Shown here: positions 1 to 18,625 of the stretch, piece after piece
Position numbering within the stretch: position 1 is the first letter of the stretch
Layout: each line of letters starts with the position of its first letter
DNA from: Glandiceps talaboti
Taxonomy: Eukaryota; Hemichordata; Enteropneusta; Spengelidae
Direction of reading: 5' to 3'
Assembly: GCF_964340395.1 (NCBI RefSeq)
Contig: NC_135554.1
Coordinates: 24,931,592 to 24,995,591 of the forward strand
Length of the DNA: 64,000 bases
Translations under genes and position numbers: made by a program
The notes under the pieces: model-generated
Databases searched by the model: none
Seen by the model: the letters and a program-made list of their open reading frames with translations, nothing else
What the model was told of the DNA's origin: nothing

Positions 1-727
1 ACAAGTAAAATAAAAACCTAAGAAATACTACATGTCCCTGTGGTATAAGCCATCGTTTCTAGTCTGATACCATGACCATCCTCTTGTTTTCTTTTCCTGT
101 GACAGTAATTTTTATGTTTGTATAGATTTGAACTCTAGTCTGTAAGGTACGCCGTGACGGGGCGCCCTCACACGTCGGTCAACCGGGAGTGAGGAGGCCA
201 GTGAGGGCGGACCGACACCACGTATCTTACAGTCTAATTGGAACTCTACAGTAGGAATAAATTCATTTTATACTGAACAACTCTATAAGTTTATGCTTTC
301 TCGTGCACGATTGAAAAAAAAATAGGTAGCGCTGACAAACATGTTCAACGTAAATTGTGCCCGAGGACTTGCCAGAATAACCCTGTCTTTATTTCAAAAC
401 TGTATTCTCATTAACTTTTCATTTTCTGCCTATTTATCTATGCACTTTATTTTTGTCTTACATTTGAAAGGTGTAGACACATCAATATGATATGATGGTA
501 TCATCAAGTTACAGTGATACAGTTTCAAAAAACCCCAAAAAGATCATGGTTTTATGTTTTGCAAACACAGTCGGTAAACACAATCTCAGACCACGTGGTC
601 TGAGACGCAATTATATTAATCCCCACGTCAAGTCCGATCTGTGCATGCGCCGTATGCTGTATTAAAGATACCATTTCTCTAGTTAATTTGTGTCTTTTCT
701 GTTAATAATCATCTTTGTCATCAATAG
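1..727. other. Left edge: upstream of or inside first intron of the sulfatase gene
   Basis: No coding exon could be supported here. The first sulfatase exon seen begins at 728 in phase 1, so at least one upstream exon, expected to carry the start codon and signal peptide, is missing or outside the window. The stretch holds a small inverted-repeat element at 137-235 and otherwise AT-rich sequence. Confidence 0.5.
137..235. mobile_element. Short inverted-repeat element (MITE-like), copy 1
   Basis: About 99 bp. It begins AGTCTGTAAGGTACGCCGTG and ends in an imperfect inverted copy (CACGTATCTTACAGTCT). Inside, GGGCGCCCTCAC faces GTGAGGGCGG. Related sequence is seen near 21655-21720, 36840-36985 and 53582-53652, all keeping the terminal TACCTTACA(G/A)ACTA and a CCCTCA core. 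It is probably a non-autonomous DNA transposon family; the superfamily is not determined. Confidence 0.6.
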
Positions 728-10194
<9,467 letters not shown>

Positions 10195-10628
10195 AACTCT
10201 CTGACATTTTATAATTAGAAAAAAAGTGGGTCATGAATTTTAAGCTCAATGCGAAGAAAAATAACTTAAATATATAAAATATAAAAGACTGTGTTTCGTG
10301 ATAAACTGAGTTGTTTCTCACTTCTCATATAATGATAAATGTCTTTCCTAAGTTATCATTAATCTGAGTTATCATCAATATACTAGTATATATTTGTATC
10401 AAAAGTATGTATTATGCAAAATGACGCGTTTTCTTGAGAAAACTAGCTTTTTATGGTACATCATATCATGACTGTTGAATGACAATTTATGGATTATCCG
10501 GTTATAACTGACACTTTCTTGGTATAGGAAGTATAGAAGTGTATTATTCAGTCCTTGAAAATCAAGTTTAGGCAGAAATGTGTGTTACCGATAACATGAC
10601 CTCAGACAATAGGGTAGACAGGTCCCGA

Positions 10629-10694
10629 TTTGATTTGATTTGATTTGATTTGATTTGATTTGATTTGATTTGATTTGATTTGATTTGATTTGAT
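10629..10694. repeat. (TTTGA)n pentanucleotide repeat
   Basis: About thirteen clean TTTGA units followed by an A/T-rich tract. It resembles the 3' tail of a retroelement, but no body is recognised. Confidence 0.9.
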
Positions 10695-12268
10695 TTTTTT
10701 ATTTTTTTATTTTTTTAAATTGTTTTTATTTTTGCTTCGAACCAAAAACAAATGAAATGTCGGTTAGAATACCCCTTCTGTTATAGGTTTGGTGAAATAT
10801 GTACCGGTATCACTGGGGAAAGAAAACACGTGCAAGAAGGTCAAGAAGGCAAAACAATTTTTTCTAATGTTTAAAAAATGTTTAGGATCAGCGGTTATCA
10901 GAAACACACATTTTCATTGCCTTGTTACAGACGTTTCGCGCCAAGGCTTATCCTCAGTGTAAAGGCAATATCAACATTGGAATTAGAGGAAACAGGCAAG
11001 CTATATATAGTATACATTGAACACACTACACTGCTTGCCTTCTTGGTATTCAGTTTACGCCATTGACAACAATTTTGAAAACAAAATTGGCTTATGAAAT
11101 GTAGTTAACGATCCGTATTCAAATACGGTGAAACACAAATGTGTCAACATTGTTCTGAAATATACTGACAAAGTAGCAGGTCTATATGCACTGCATGTTT
11201 ATTTAATTGTTGTATTCTGTGAGCAGCTATAAATATATCACGATTTCAAACGTGTCAGGTGTTTTTGTTATAGAAATACTTACATGTCAATAAAGTGAAG
11301 ATCTAAAAGGAAATAGAATCTGTTAACGTTAATTTTCTCTTGAAGCGTTTTCTCTTGAAGCGGATGCTTCGTTCATCTCAATATATTTGTTCAGTAGACG
11401 TTTGGAGTTGAAGAATTAATTTTTTAAAAATCTCTCAAATAGTCACCCAAGTAATGTCCCAACCAAATACCACGGGGTAGTGGAGGAATATTACACACAT
11501 ATTGCCTGGCTATGAGGACACACTAGTGCACTAGCTAGTAGGCGTCGATTAACCCTAGGGCTGTTGTATGGCAACTGCTTCCTTGATGCTGAAATCAAAT
11601 AGTTGCTATGTAACATCACAAGGCTTATATGACGTCGACCACTGCACGAATAAGGCCAGACAATAAATGTTTCATAACACATCATAATCCCAGGCACATA
11701 TTCTTGCTGGGCAAAATTACATACATATTTAAATTGTTTATTCACTTGTGCAACCAAAATTGCTATCTTTGTGTCCAATTTGTTTTTAACAAAAGCTGCA
11801 GAATAACGCCTCCAGAAACATCCCAACCAAATTTCTGTCCTATTCATCAGATAGTATTTGGGATACCAGTATAAGTTTTAGACCAAAATTGAGATTTTTT
11901 TAGAAAGAATATGGTATCAATGATGTGATCATCATGTTATGAATACTTCTTTATCTATATACCCCCTGATGTATGCCCATTAAATTTCAGCCCAATCTGC
12001 TAAGTAGTTATAGACTGAAGACTCTTGACCGGATACCGGATACCACATGCCACAGGCCTATAATTAGCCTATCACTCTTGATATCACCATGTCATGAACA
12101 ATCATTCATTTACACATCCCAAAGAACCATCCCAACCATTTTTGACTCAAATCACACACCTGTTAGGTGATGATTTTGCTTTCAACAATTTCCCTTCTAG
12201 ACACCCATACCAATAACCCCACCAAATACCAAGGCAATCGTTTGTGGTTTTTAATTTGTCATTTCCAC

Positions 12269-12431
12269 ACATACATACATACATACATACATACATACAT
12301 ACATACATACATACATACATACATACATACACACATACTGTTTTTTAAATGTACATACACACATACATACATACACACACATACTGTTTTTTAAATGTAC
12401 ATACACACACACACATACATACATACATACA

Positions 12432-12462
<31 letters not shown>

Positions 12463-12477
12463 GTATCCATACATACA

Positions 12478-12508
<31 letters not shown>

Positions 12509-12540
12509 GTATCCATACATACATACATACATACATACAT
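12269..12540. repeat. (ACAT)n microsatellite block with internal duplications
   Basis: ACAT repeats broken by a segment containing ACTGTTTTTTAAATGTACAT, present twice (about 12336 and 12382), and a TATGTATCC segment, also present twice (about 12460 and 12505). Larger chunks of the array have therefore been duplicated. Confidence 0.9.
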
Positions 12541-12852
12541 TTTCATGCCTATAGCACTACTGAACTACCATAGTGTTCAGTTGTGCTAAAAAAAACATGT
12601 AAATCTTTGCATATACTAGTATTCATCTTGTACCCTGTACCCTGTGCAAATACCAAGGCAATCAATCTGTTGTTTTTTCACACACAACACACTGACTGAA
12701 CTTCAGTCCAGTTGTGAAAAATATCACCAAATTCTTGAAAACATTCTTTTTATTTCTGAGTGAATCCTCTTTGTAAATGTCTTCTAAAAACTTCTTAACG
12801 TTAAAAATATTGTTTTGTCACGAACTCCTGAGGGGTTGTGCTCGTCAGTCCA

Positions 12853-14097
12853 TCACTTTTCATGTCTTTTCATATGCTTATCTAAAGCAGTGTCTTTATA
12901 GAAACCTTTACCACACTCTTGACATACAAATGCTTTTCCCTGTGTGTGAATTAACATGTGTTCTTTAAGATGACTATTTTGGGTATAACCTTTACCACAC
13001 TCCTCACATACAAATGGTCTTACATTTGCGTGGATTCTGATGTGATTTTTCAGTGTCTCATGTCGACCAAAACCCCGCCCACACTCTTCACATACAAATG
13101 GTTTTTCACTAGTGTGAACCATCATGTGCCTCTTCAGATCAGATTTCTTACAAAATTTGTTACCACACTCTTCACATACAAACGGTTTTTCATTTGTGTG
13201 AATTCTCACGTGTCTTTTCAGATCACTCACACCATTAAAGCCCCTGCCGCATTCTTTACAAACAAATTTTCTTTCATTTGCGTGAATCATGATATGTCGC
13301 TTCAGATTAAATGTCGCATTATAACTACTACCACATATTTCACAGGGAAACATTTGATCTGTTGAGTGTATTCTCATATGGTTTTTAAAATGGGACTTCC
13401 GTGTAAGCCCTTTACCACACTCTTTACATACAAATGGTTTTCTATTGGTGTGGATACTCATGTGTATCTCGAGAGAATTACTTTCTTTAAAACCTTTTCC
13501 ACATTCTTCACATATAAAGGGTCTTTCACTTGTATGAACTTTCATGTGACTTTCCATTTTACTTCTATATATAAAAACTTTATCACATTCTCTGCAAGGA
13601 AATGTCTTTCTAGTCTTGTGGGTTGCCATATGTCTTTGTCGAAGAACCCTACAAACAAACTCTTGACCACATTTACCACACACAAATGGCCTCCCTTTTG
13701 AGTGTATAATATGTTTTCTCTGATTAGCAAAACGTTTACCACATCCATTGCATACAAATGGCAAAGAAGCAGAAATATCTTGACCTATTTTCATAGGAAA
13801 GGATTCTCCAAGGTCTTGGTCCATGTGTTCATTTACTCCTGTACTTGTAGATCCATTGTTACTGTCTGGATGTCTTTCAGTGTCATGTAGTTGTACAGTT
13901 TCATCAGGACAAGGCTGTCCATATCTGGGAGTGTCTTCATTTATTACCTTCCAATAATTCTGCATGGATTCAGTGTCTTGTTCACCTGCTGTAAAGGAAT
14001 ATCCCATCTCTGCTGGCTTTTCCTTTTTAATAGATACACCAAAGAAGATATGTTCCTCTTCTGTCCTTGACTCCATGTCAAATACTTTGACTTTCAT
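12853..14097 (-). CDS. C2H2 zinc-finger protein, intronless, 414 aa
   Basis: A probable DNA-binding nuclear protein encoded by one uninterrupted frame from ATG (14095-14097) to TGA (12853-12855). The first 110 or so residues are acidic/polar and contain VSIKKEKP, which includes a consensus-like SUMO site (IKKE). Then comes one degenerate finger (CNGCGKRF, His spacing too short) and ten canonical fingers of the form C-x2-C-x12-H-x3-H, running to the C-terminus. Linkers are the Kruppel kind but varied: TSERP, TNRKP, STDQM, ANERK, TNEKP, TSEKP, ANVRP, TQGKA. There is no KRAB, BTB or SCAN domain. The two fingers with SDLKRH are near twins, suggesting internal duplication. Orthology cannot be assigned from fingers alone. 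Upstream noncoding exons are possible, and a GABP/ETS-like ACTTCCGGT lies at 14498-14506. Confidence 0.9.
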   Translation of the reverse strand: MKVKVFDMESRTEEEHIFFGVSIKKEKPAEMGYSFTAGEQDTESMQNYWKVINEDTPRYGQPCPDETVQLHDTERHPDSNNGSTSTGVNEHMDQDLGESFPMKIGQDISASLPFVCNGCGKRFANQRKHIIHSKGRPFVCGKCGQEFVCRVLRQRHMATHKTRKTFPCRECDKVFIYRSKMESHMKVHTSERPFICEECGKGFKESNSLEIHMSIHTNRKPFVCKECGKGLTRKSHFKNHMRIHSTDQMFPCEICGSSYNATFNLKRHIMIHANERKFVCKECGRGFNGVSDLKRHVRIHTNEKPFVCEECGNKFCKKSDLKRHMMVHTSEKPFVCEECGRGFGRHETLKNHIRIHANVRPFVCEECGKGYTQNSHLKEHMLIHTQGKAFVCQECGKGFYKDTALDKHMKRHEK

Positions 14098-14266
14098 TCA
14101 ATAGTTTATTCCATTAACAAAGTTTATTTTGCCATGATTTGGTGTATTCGCATTTATTTGTGTAATTTGTAAAACTGCATTGTTTATAGTAATATGTTTC
14201 TAGTAATTCTGGGTGTATAATCACAGCATGTAACAAAGAATTCAAAATCGGAACAGTTGCGGGGCA

Positions 14267-14391
14267 AAGTGCTAGATCTAGCACTTCGCCACTTTTTGAC
14301 AAAGTGCTAGATCTAGCACTTTAGCGAAAACTGACGAAGTGCTAGATCTAGCACTTTGTCAAAAAGTGGCGAAGTGCTAGATCTGGCACTT
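14267..14391. repeat. Array of a 20-bp palindrome at exact 35-bp period, left
   Basis: The perfect palindrome AAGTGCTAGATCTAGCACTT starts at 14267, 14302 and 14337, and with one mismatch at 14372. The 15-nt spacers are CGCCACTTTTTGACA, TAGCGAAAACTGACG and TGTCAAAAAGTGGCG; the third is the exact reverse complement of the first. A decayed fifth unit (AAGTG...) begins at 14407. Confidence 0.92.
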
Positions 14392-14610
14392 CAACAAAGA
14401 GTGGCAAAGTGTGGCAAAGTGCTAGGTCATCGGTAAATATGTCATGTTATAACTTATACCGGTATTGGACATGTTATTACTCTCAGTGTAAAATGTTACT
14501 TCCGGTGTTAGAGTTTGATTTTCCGTATGTTTTGCCAATGCACAAACAAGTTTCTACTTCGTAATTTTTAGTAACGTTCAGTTTTGTACTTTTTCGATGT
14601 TCTATGCGGC

Positions 14611-14980
14611 GAAAACTACAGCACGTGGTCGTTTCCCTTCCACGTTTCGTACTCCTTACAACGGCTTGACACCACTACCAACAACCGCAGACCGCCATTT
14701 TGGACAGCTGTCACGTCAAATAACGCAGTCGAAACTACGAACATTTTAATTTTGTTCGGCGTGCGTCACAGACTCCAACTATAGCACGTAGTCGTTTCGG
14801 TACCACGTTTCGTACTCTGTACTTGACAACAGCTTGACACCACTACCAACAACCGTAGACCTCCATTTTGACAAATGTTCATGTCAAATACTAGACGCAC
14901 TCCCATACCGCACTCGAAACTTCGAAGATTTCAGGAAGTAGAAACATTTAGTTCGACGTGCGTCACAGACTTCATACTGC
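14611..14980. repeat. Diverged tandem duplication, unit about 170-200 bp
   Basis: Both halves share, in order, a GCACGTGGTCGTTTC-like start, CACGTTTCGTACTC, GCTTGACACCACTACCAACA, CCATTTTG, a GTCAAATA segment and GTGCGTCACAGACT. It lies inside the block bounded by the palindrome arrays. Confidence 0.8.
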
Positions 14981-16657
14981 AGATTTAATGGCAGTGACAT
15001 TTGTAACATTGCATGACAAAGAAATAATATAAAGGAAAACTGAATTTCTTGGGGGGGGGGGGGGTTAGTGTGTGTCTGAGATGCGAGAGCGAAGATTTTT
15101 CTTGATCGTTGAACACGAAAATAAAGTCTGGGTGTAAGTTTATATCACGTTCACTGTATTTCTATTGAATAGATTCACTTCTTTCAGTATTATCAGATCG
15201 TTAATAGATGATAAAAAATATTGCTATCGAAAACATAAGTGCGAAAACATATTCGTGTGAACAATTTTAATTTCAACCCTTCATTGCTGTTAATATTTTG
15301 ATAGAAATCTATAGATAACCGCTACTGTTTTGTAAATTCAATATACTTGGTACAGCCAACTTCTTGACTGAAAACAACGACAATAAATAATCCATGACTT
15401 CGCCAGATCTCAAGTAAATCATCACGACATTACTGTTTATCGGAATTGTTTTGCATTCCTAGACAATCACCAACTTCAATATCGTCCCTTATGTAATTCC
15501 AGTTCGCTCAGAAATTATATCCAATGTGGGAAATAATAATAATAATAATAATAGCCATGGGTAGCGTAGTGTGACGCCGATGATCGTAGAGCAGTAATAA
15601 ACGTCACTTCGTGAACTGGATTGCATATCATTAACAAAAGTAAGAAATACAGATGACGACCGTTCGAGAAATAGCGATAGGAAATGGTTTATACGAGAAA
15701 AATTGCGAAAATAAAGTGCATATTATCAAACTCATCTTTTTAGAATCCAGCATGGCTGCCAAATCCAGGATCCGGGGAAAGAAAGGGGTGTCGGTTTGTT
15801 TAAAAACAAACACAATGACCCCTATATTGATTTGTCATTTCAGAGAGATCAACAAAATAAAACTATCCGTTCAAACAGTTTGGAGAAATTTTAAAGATTT
15901 TATAGAATAAATGTGTCCCCAGAGGCGCGCTCTACCTCGTGTAAATCACCAGAGTTATGACATGATTTTGCACAATATTCTTGTTCTACTACTTCATAGA
16001 TTAGAATGAAAATAAGCACACAGGTGATTATACTGAAAGATGGATACTGGATAAAGATTTCAGTGATTTTCAAATTTATTTCAAGACGTTATGATTGATA
16101 TATCCGCTTTCCCGCTCTAAAATAGACATGGTACAAGAAATACTGAGTGGCTAGTCCTTGTTTACAGAGAAGATTGCAGATTCTGAAGTACAGTCCCACC
16201 CACGGGCACTCCCGAGATATGTATGATATCAGAATGTTTCTATCAGAATAAAATACAATGTCGATAATATCGTTGACGTGTTTTAGCCAATTGTATATGA
16301 AAGGGGTAAAATAATAACACTTGTTTCTGTGATCGCGCAAGTCCATCCACCGCGAGGTATTGACAAGGCATGTTTGTAAATTGTAACATAACACACAACC
16401 CCCGGGACACAACCGTACGTACGGCAACGTGAACTTTCAATCGGCCGTTTTACTCGGCAAACATTTAACAAACTTCAGATAAATCGTGTCGTTGTTACAA
16501 TCGGCCAAAGATAAGTTTTGGAGTCGATCATGCGCCACACGACCACGTACACGGACTACTGACATGACGCATGTATGTGGATGCGAACGACCACGTTATA
16601 TCAAGCCGTTGGAGGCGCTTCGTTGTTTACAGTCCCGCACTTCGTTGTTTTCTGGCG

Positions 16658-16747
16658 AAGTGCTAGATCTAGCACTTCGGCGAAAACTGACGAAGTGCTA
16701 GATCTAGCACTTTGTCAAAAAGTGGCGAAGTGCTAGATGTAGCACTT
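16658..16747. repeat. Array of the same 20-bp palindrome at 35-bp period, right
   Basis: Units start at 16658 and 16693 (perfect) and 16728 (one mismatch). Spacers are CGGCGAAAACTGACG and TGTCAAAAAGTGGCG. A relic GCACTT at 16637-16642 sits exactly where another 35-bp step would end. The array continues into TTGCCCCGCAACTGTTC, the inverse of the left flank. Confidence 0.92.
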
Positions 16748-17499
16748 TGCCCCGCAACTGTTCAATTTTGGACCATTTAGCTACCTCATCACAGCCAACG
16801 CCGAGACGTTTGGTGACGCTCACACTGTATGTTACGTAATGGATATAATGTAAATGTATTGCATCAGATTTCAGATCTTGTATTAGCACGCAATGTGTCA
16901 GCACGCAATAAACACGCAACACGTGGCAAAGTATTGCGATGTTCATGTAAAACTAGAATAACACAACAAGTTCACAACAGAACATGGATATCATGAGCAT
17001 GCACACATTTGGTAATAAGTATAAGCCGTGAGATTCCTTTTTGTCATGTTTGCTCGTTCTTTAGAAAACTATGATGCATACATACGGTGTAAGGGGTGTG
17101 ATTTTACGTACTTGGAAAACTGCCCGATGTATTGTTTACGCATACAGCATAGACACGTCTATGGTTTACGTGACCGCTAGCTGTGACCTTACAAAGGCGT
17201 TGTCTCTCTAAACCAATCATATTACAGGAGTGGCACTCACTATCCAATCAGCTTACAGTGTCTTCCATATTGTGAAGCCGGTGTTGTTGTTATGGTGTAT
17301 GCCGTTTCAGTCTCTATATTTTAACGAAAAATCTATTATTTACCGACGATTTTACGCCATCGTATTTTACGTTTACGCCAGTATCATTTATATCTTTAAC
17401 ACTGGGAAATATCAAGGCGGGAGCTTGTACGGAAAGTGGTTAAAACTGTCTCTGCGTCACACCGCTGGCAAGCTGCATTCAGTTTGTTATTGAGCAAGA

Positions 17500-17603
17500 A
17501 TCAGCTGACATTTCGCCCACTGTGCACAGTGCTGTGTTAGTCAAGGCCATTTCTTATTCAATCCAGAAGCCTTTGAAGAACGGGTATCTATCCTTAGTTT
17601 TGG
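17500..17603 (+). other. Possible untranslated first exon of the threonine ammonia-lyase gene
   Basis: A donor-like GG|GTGAGTA follows 17603, and the coding exon has its own acceptor (CTGTATAG at 18613-18620) five bases before the ATG, so an upstream noncoding exon is needed. The 5' limit shown is a guess. Confidence 0.3.
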
Positions 17604-17872
17604 GTGAGTATCATTATTTTCTGTTGAACATTCGTCTTTCGTAGTAGCATCACAGCAAATAGAGAAAACGTGTGACAGGTGCCGCACATGATATTTCCGT
17701 CAGACTCATCACAGATCACTGAATTGTGTCACTAGCACTCATGATGTAAATGTCGTCAGCTGTGCGGAAAATATTTACGACAAGAACTGGAATTGGGCGG
17801 ATCAAGGAGGCAGTTCTGCGTGTCGCAATAGTAGCTTTGTGTGAGTTTGAATAACATGAATGTTTATGTTAG

Positions 17873-17912
17873 ATATATCATGGATGTATTACTAATACAT
17901 CCATGGATATAT
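17873..17912. other. Near-perfect hairpin palindrome
   Basis: ATATATCATGGATGTATTA is followed after one base by TAATACATCCATGGATATAT, an inverted copy with one extra G. It lies about 700 bp upstream of the threonine ammonia-lyase start. Role unknown. Confidence 0.8.
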
Positions 17913-18625
17913 GGAGCGTAACAATTGAAGATTTGCTTGAATGACACCAATTGATATTACCTGATATGGAAGGTCGTTGGCCATTTTTCACTGTTAACAT
18001 GAAAAGACGATGGGACAGTAATTTTATGAAGATGAAATACATGTTTGTATGTATGATCTCAGGCACTACTTTTAAACGTTTCGTTTCACCAGTCAACTTG
18101 TTTTCTTTTCTTTTTTTTTGAGGATAATAAGACTTTTCTAATACAAAGATAATAAATATCCATTCTTTGTATAATTGGCAATATCAGGAAGACTATAAAA
18201 AGTAATGTTATTTGTAATACATTTTATTTGACATGCTTAGACAAATGAAATGTGAGATTAAATTATAGATGAATTGTTGGCAAGCTGAGACAGAAAGTAA
18301 ACCTATTTCTGGTATGACATGGTGACATGTTGACATAAGCTATGAATGGATAATGGTGTAACTACACTCACAGTAGATTGGAGGCTCTGATAACAAGTTT
18401 TCCTCAAGTGCTGCACATTCAACCTCAGTGTTTACACTATCTTGATTACAGAAATATCCACATGACCAGGCAAAACTATCACCCACTTTTGTAATCTACC
18501 GCAATCAACCAATAGTTTTTGTCTTAGGTTGTCAGTAGCAGGTTTTCCGTAGTAAGTAGTATAATTTGTAGATGGAATTTCTCCTTTCTATGTATGTTAG
18601 TTGAAGACTGTTCTGTATAGTCAAG

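Larger units (their letters stand above)
10195..12852. other. Intergenic: sulfatase 3' region to zinc-finger gene
   Basis: No exon is supported. A possible AATAAA for the sulfatase lies at 11289-11294. The stretch holds (TTTGA)n at 10629-10694, interspersed-repeat-like text at 11440-12190 (phrases such as ACCAAATACCA and CCAATCTGCTAAGTAGTTATAG) and (ACAT)n at 12269-12540. A possible poly(A) signal for the minus-strand zinc-finger gene is TTTATT at 12749-12754. Confidence 0.6.
14241..16772. mobile_element. About 2.5 kb block with long inverted termini made of palindrome arrays
   Basis: The left end (14243 onward, CAAAATCGGAACAGTTGC) and the inverse of the right end (to 16772, CAAAATTGAACAGTTGC) match for about 95 bp, through GGGGCAAAGTGC and the palindrome units. 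This is the layout of a non-autonomous DNA transposon with long terminal inverted repeats. No transposase frame and no certain target duplication are seen, so an inverted duplication of a regulatory array is an alternative. Confidence 0.5.
14098..18625. other. Gene-free interval between zinc-finger and threonine ammonia-lyase genes
   Basis: No protein gene is supported. It contains palindrome arrays at 14267-14391 and 16658-16747, a divergent tandem duplication (about 14611-14780 against 14781-14980), a G run at 15050-15064, a hairpin at 17873-17912, and a plausible untranslated first exon of the downstream gene ending near 17603. The few open frames (for example 16089-16427 minus) have no recognisable domain. 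Confidence 0.55.

Noticed and set aside
72-128. ATG followed by a hydrophobic stretch (TILLFSFPVTVIFMF), a tempting signal peptide for the sulfatase
   Set aside because: It ends at a stop, and the donor-like sites within it leave phase 0, whereas the sulfatase exon at 728 needs phase 1.
11491-11847. 118-codon minus-strand frame downstream of the sulfatase
   Set aside because: It lies in repeat-like sequence with no family resemblance or splice context.
12958-13701. Plus-strand frames opposite the zinc-finger gene
   Set aside because: They are antisense shadows of the repetitive finger codons.
14267-14391. Regularly spaced repeats resembling a CRISPR array
   Set aside because: The spacers are reverse complements of each other, the repeat is fully palindromic, the genome is animal and no cas-like gene is present.
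16089-16427. 112-codon minus-strand frame inside the palindrome-bounded block, possible transposase
   Set aside because: No catalytic motif or recognisable domain, and it overlaps other short frames of similar length; consistent with chance.
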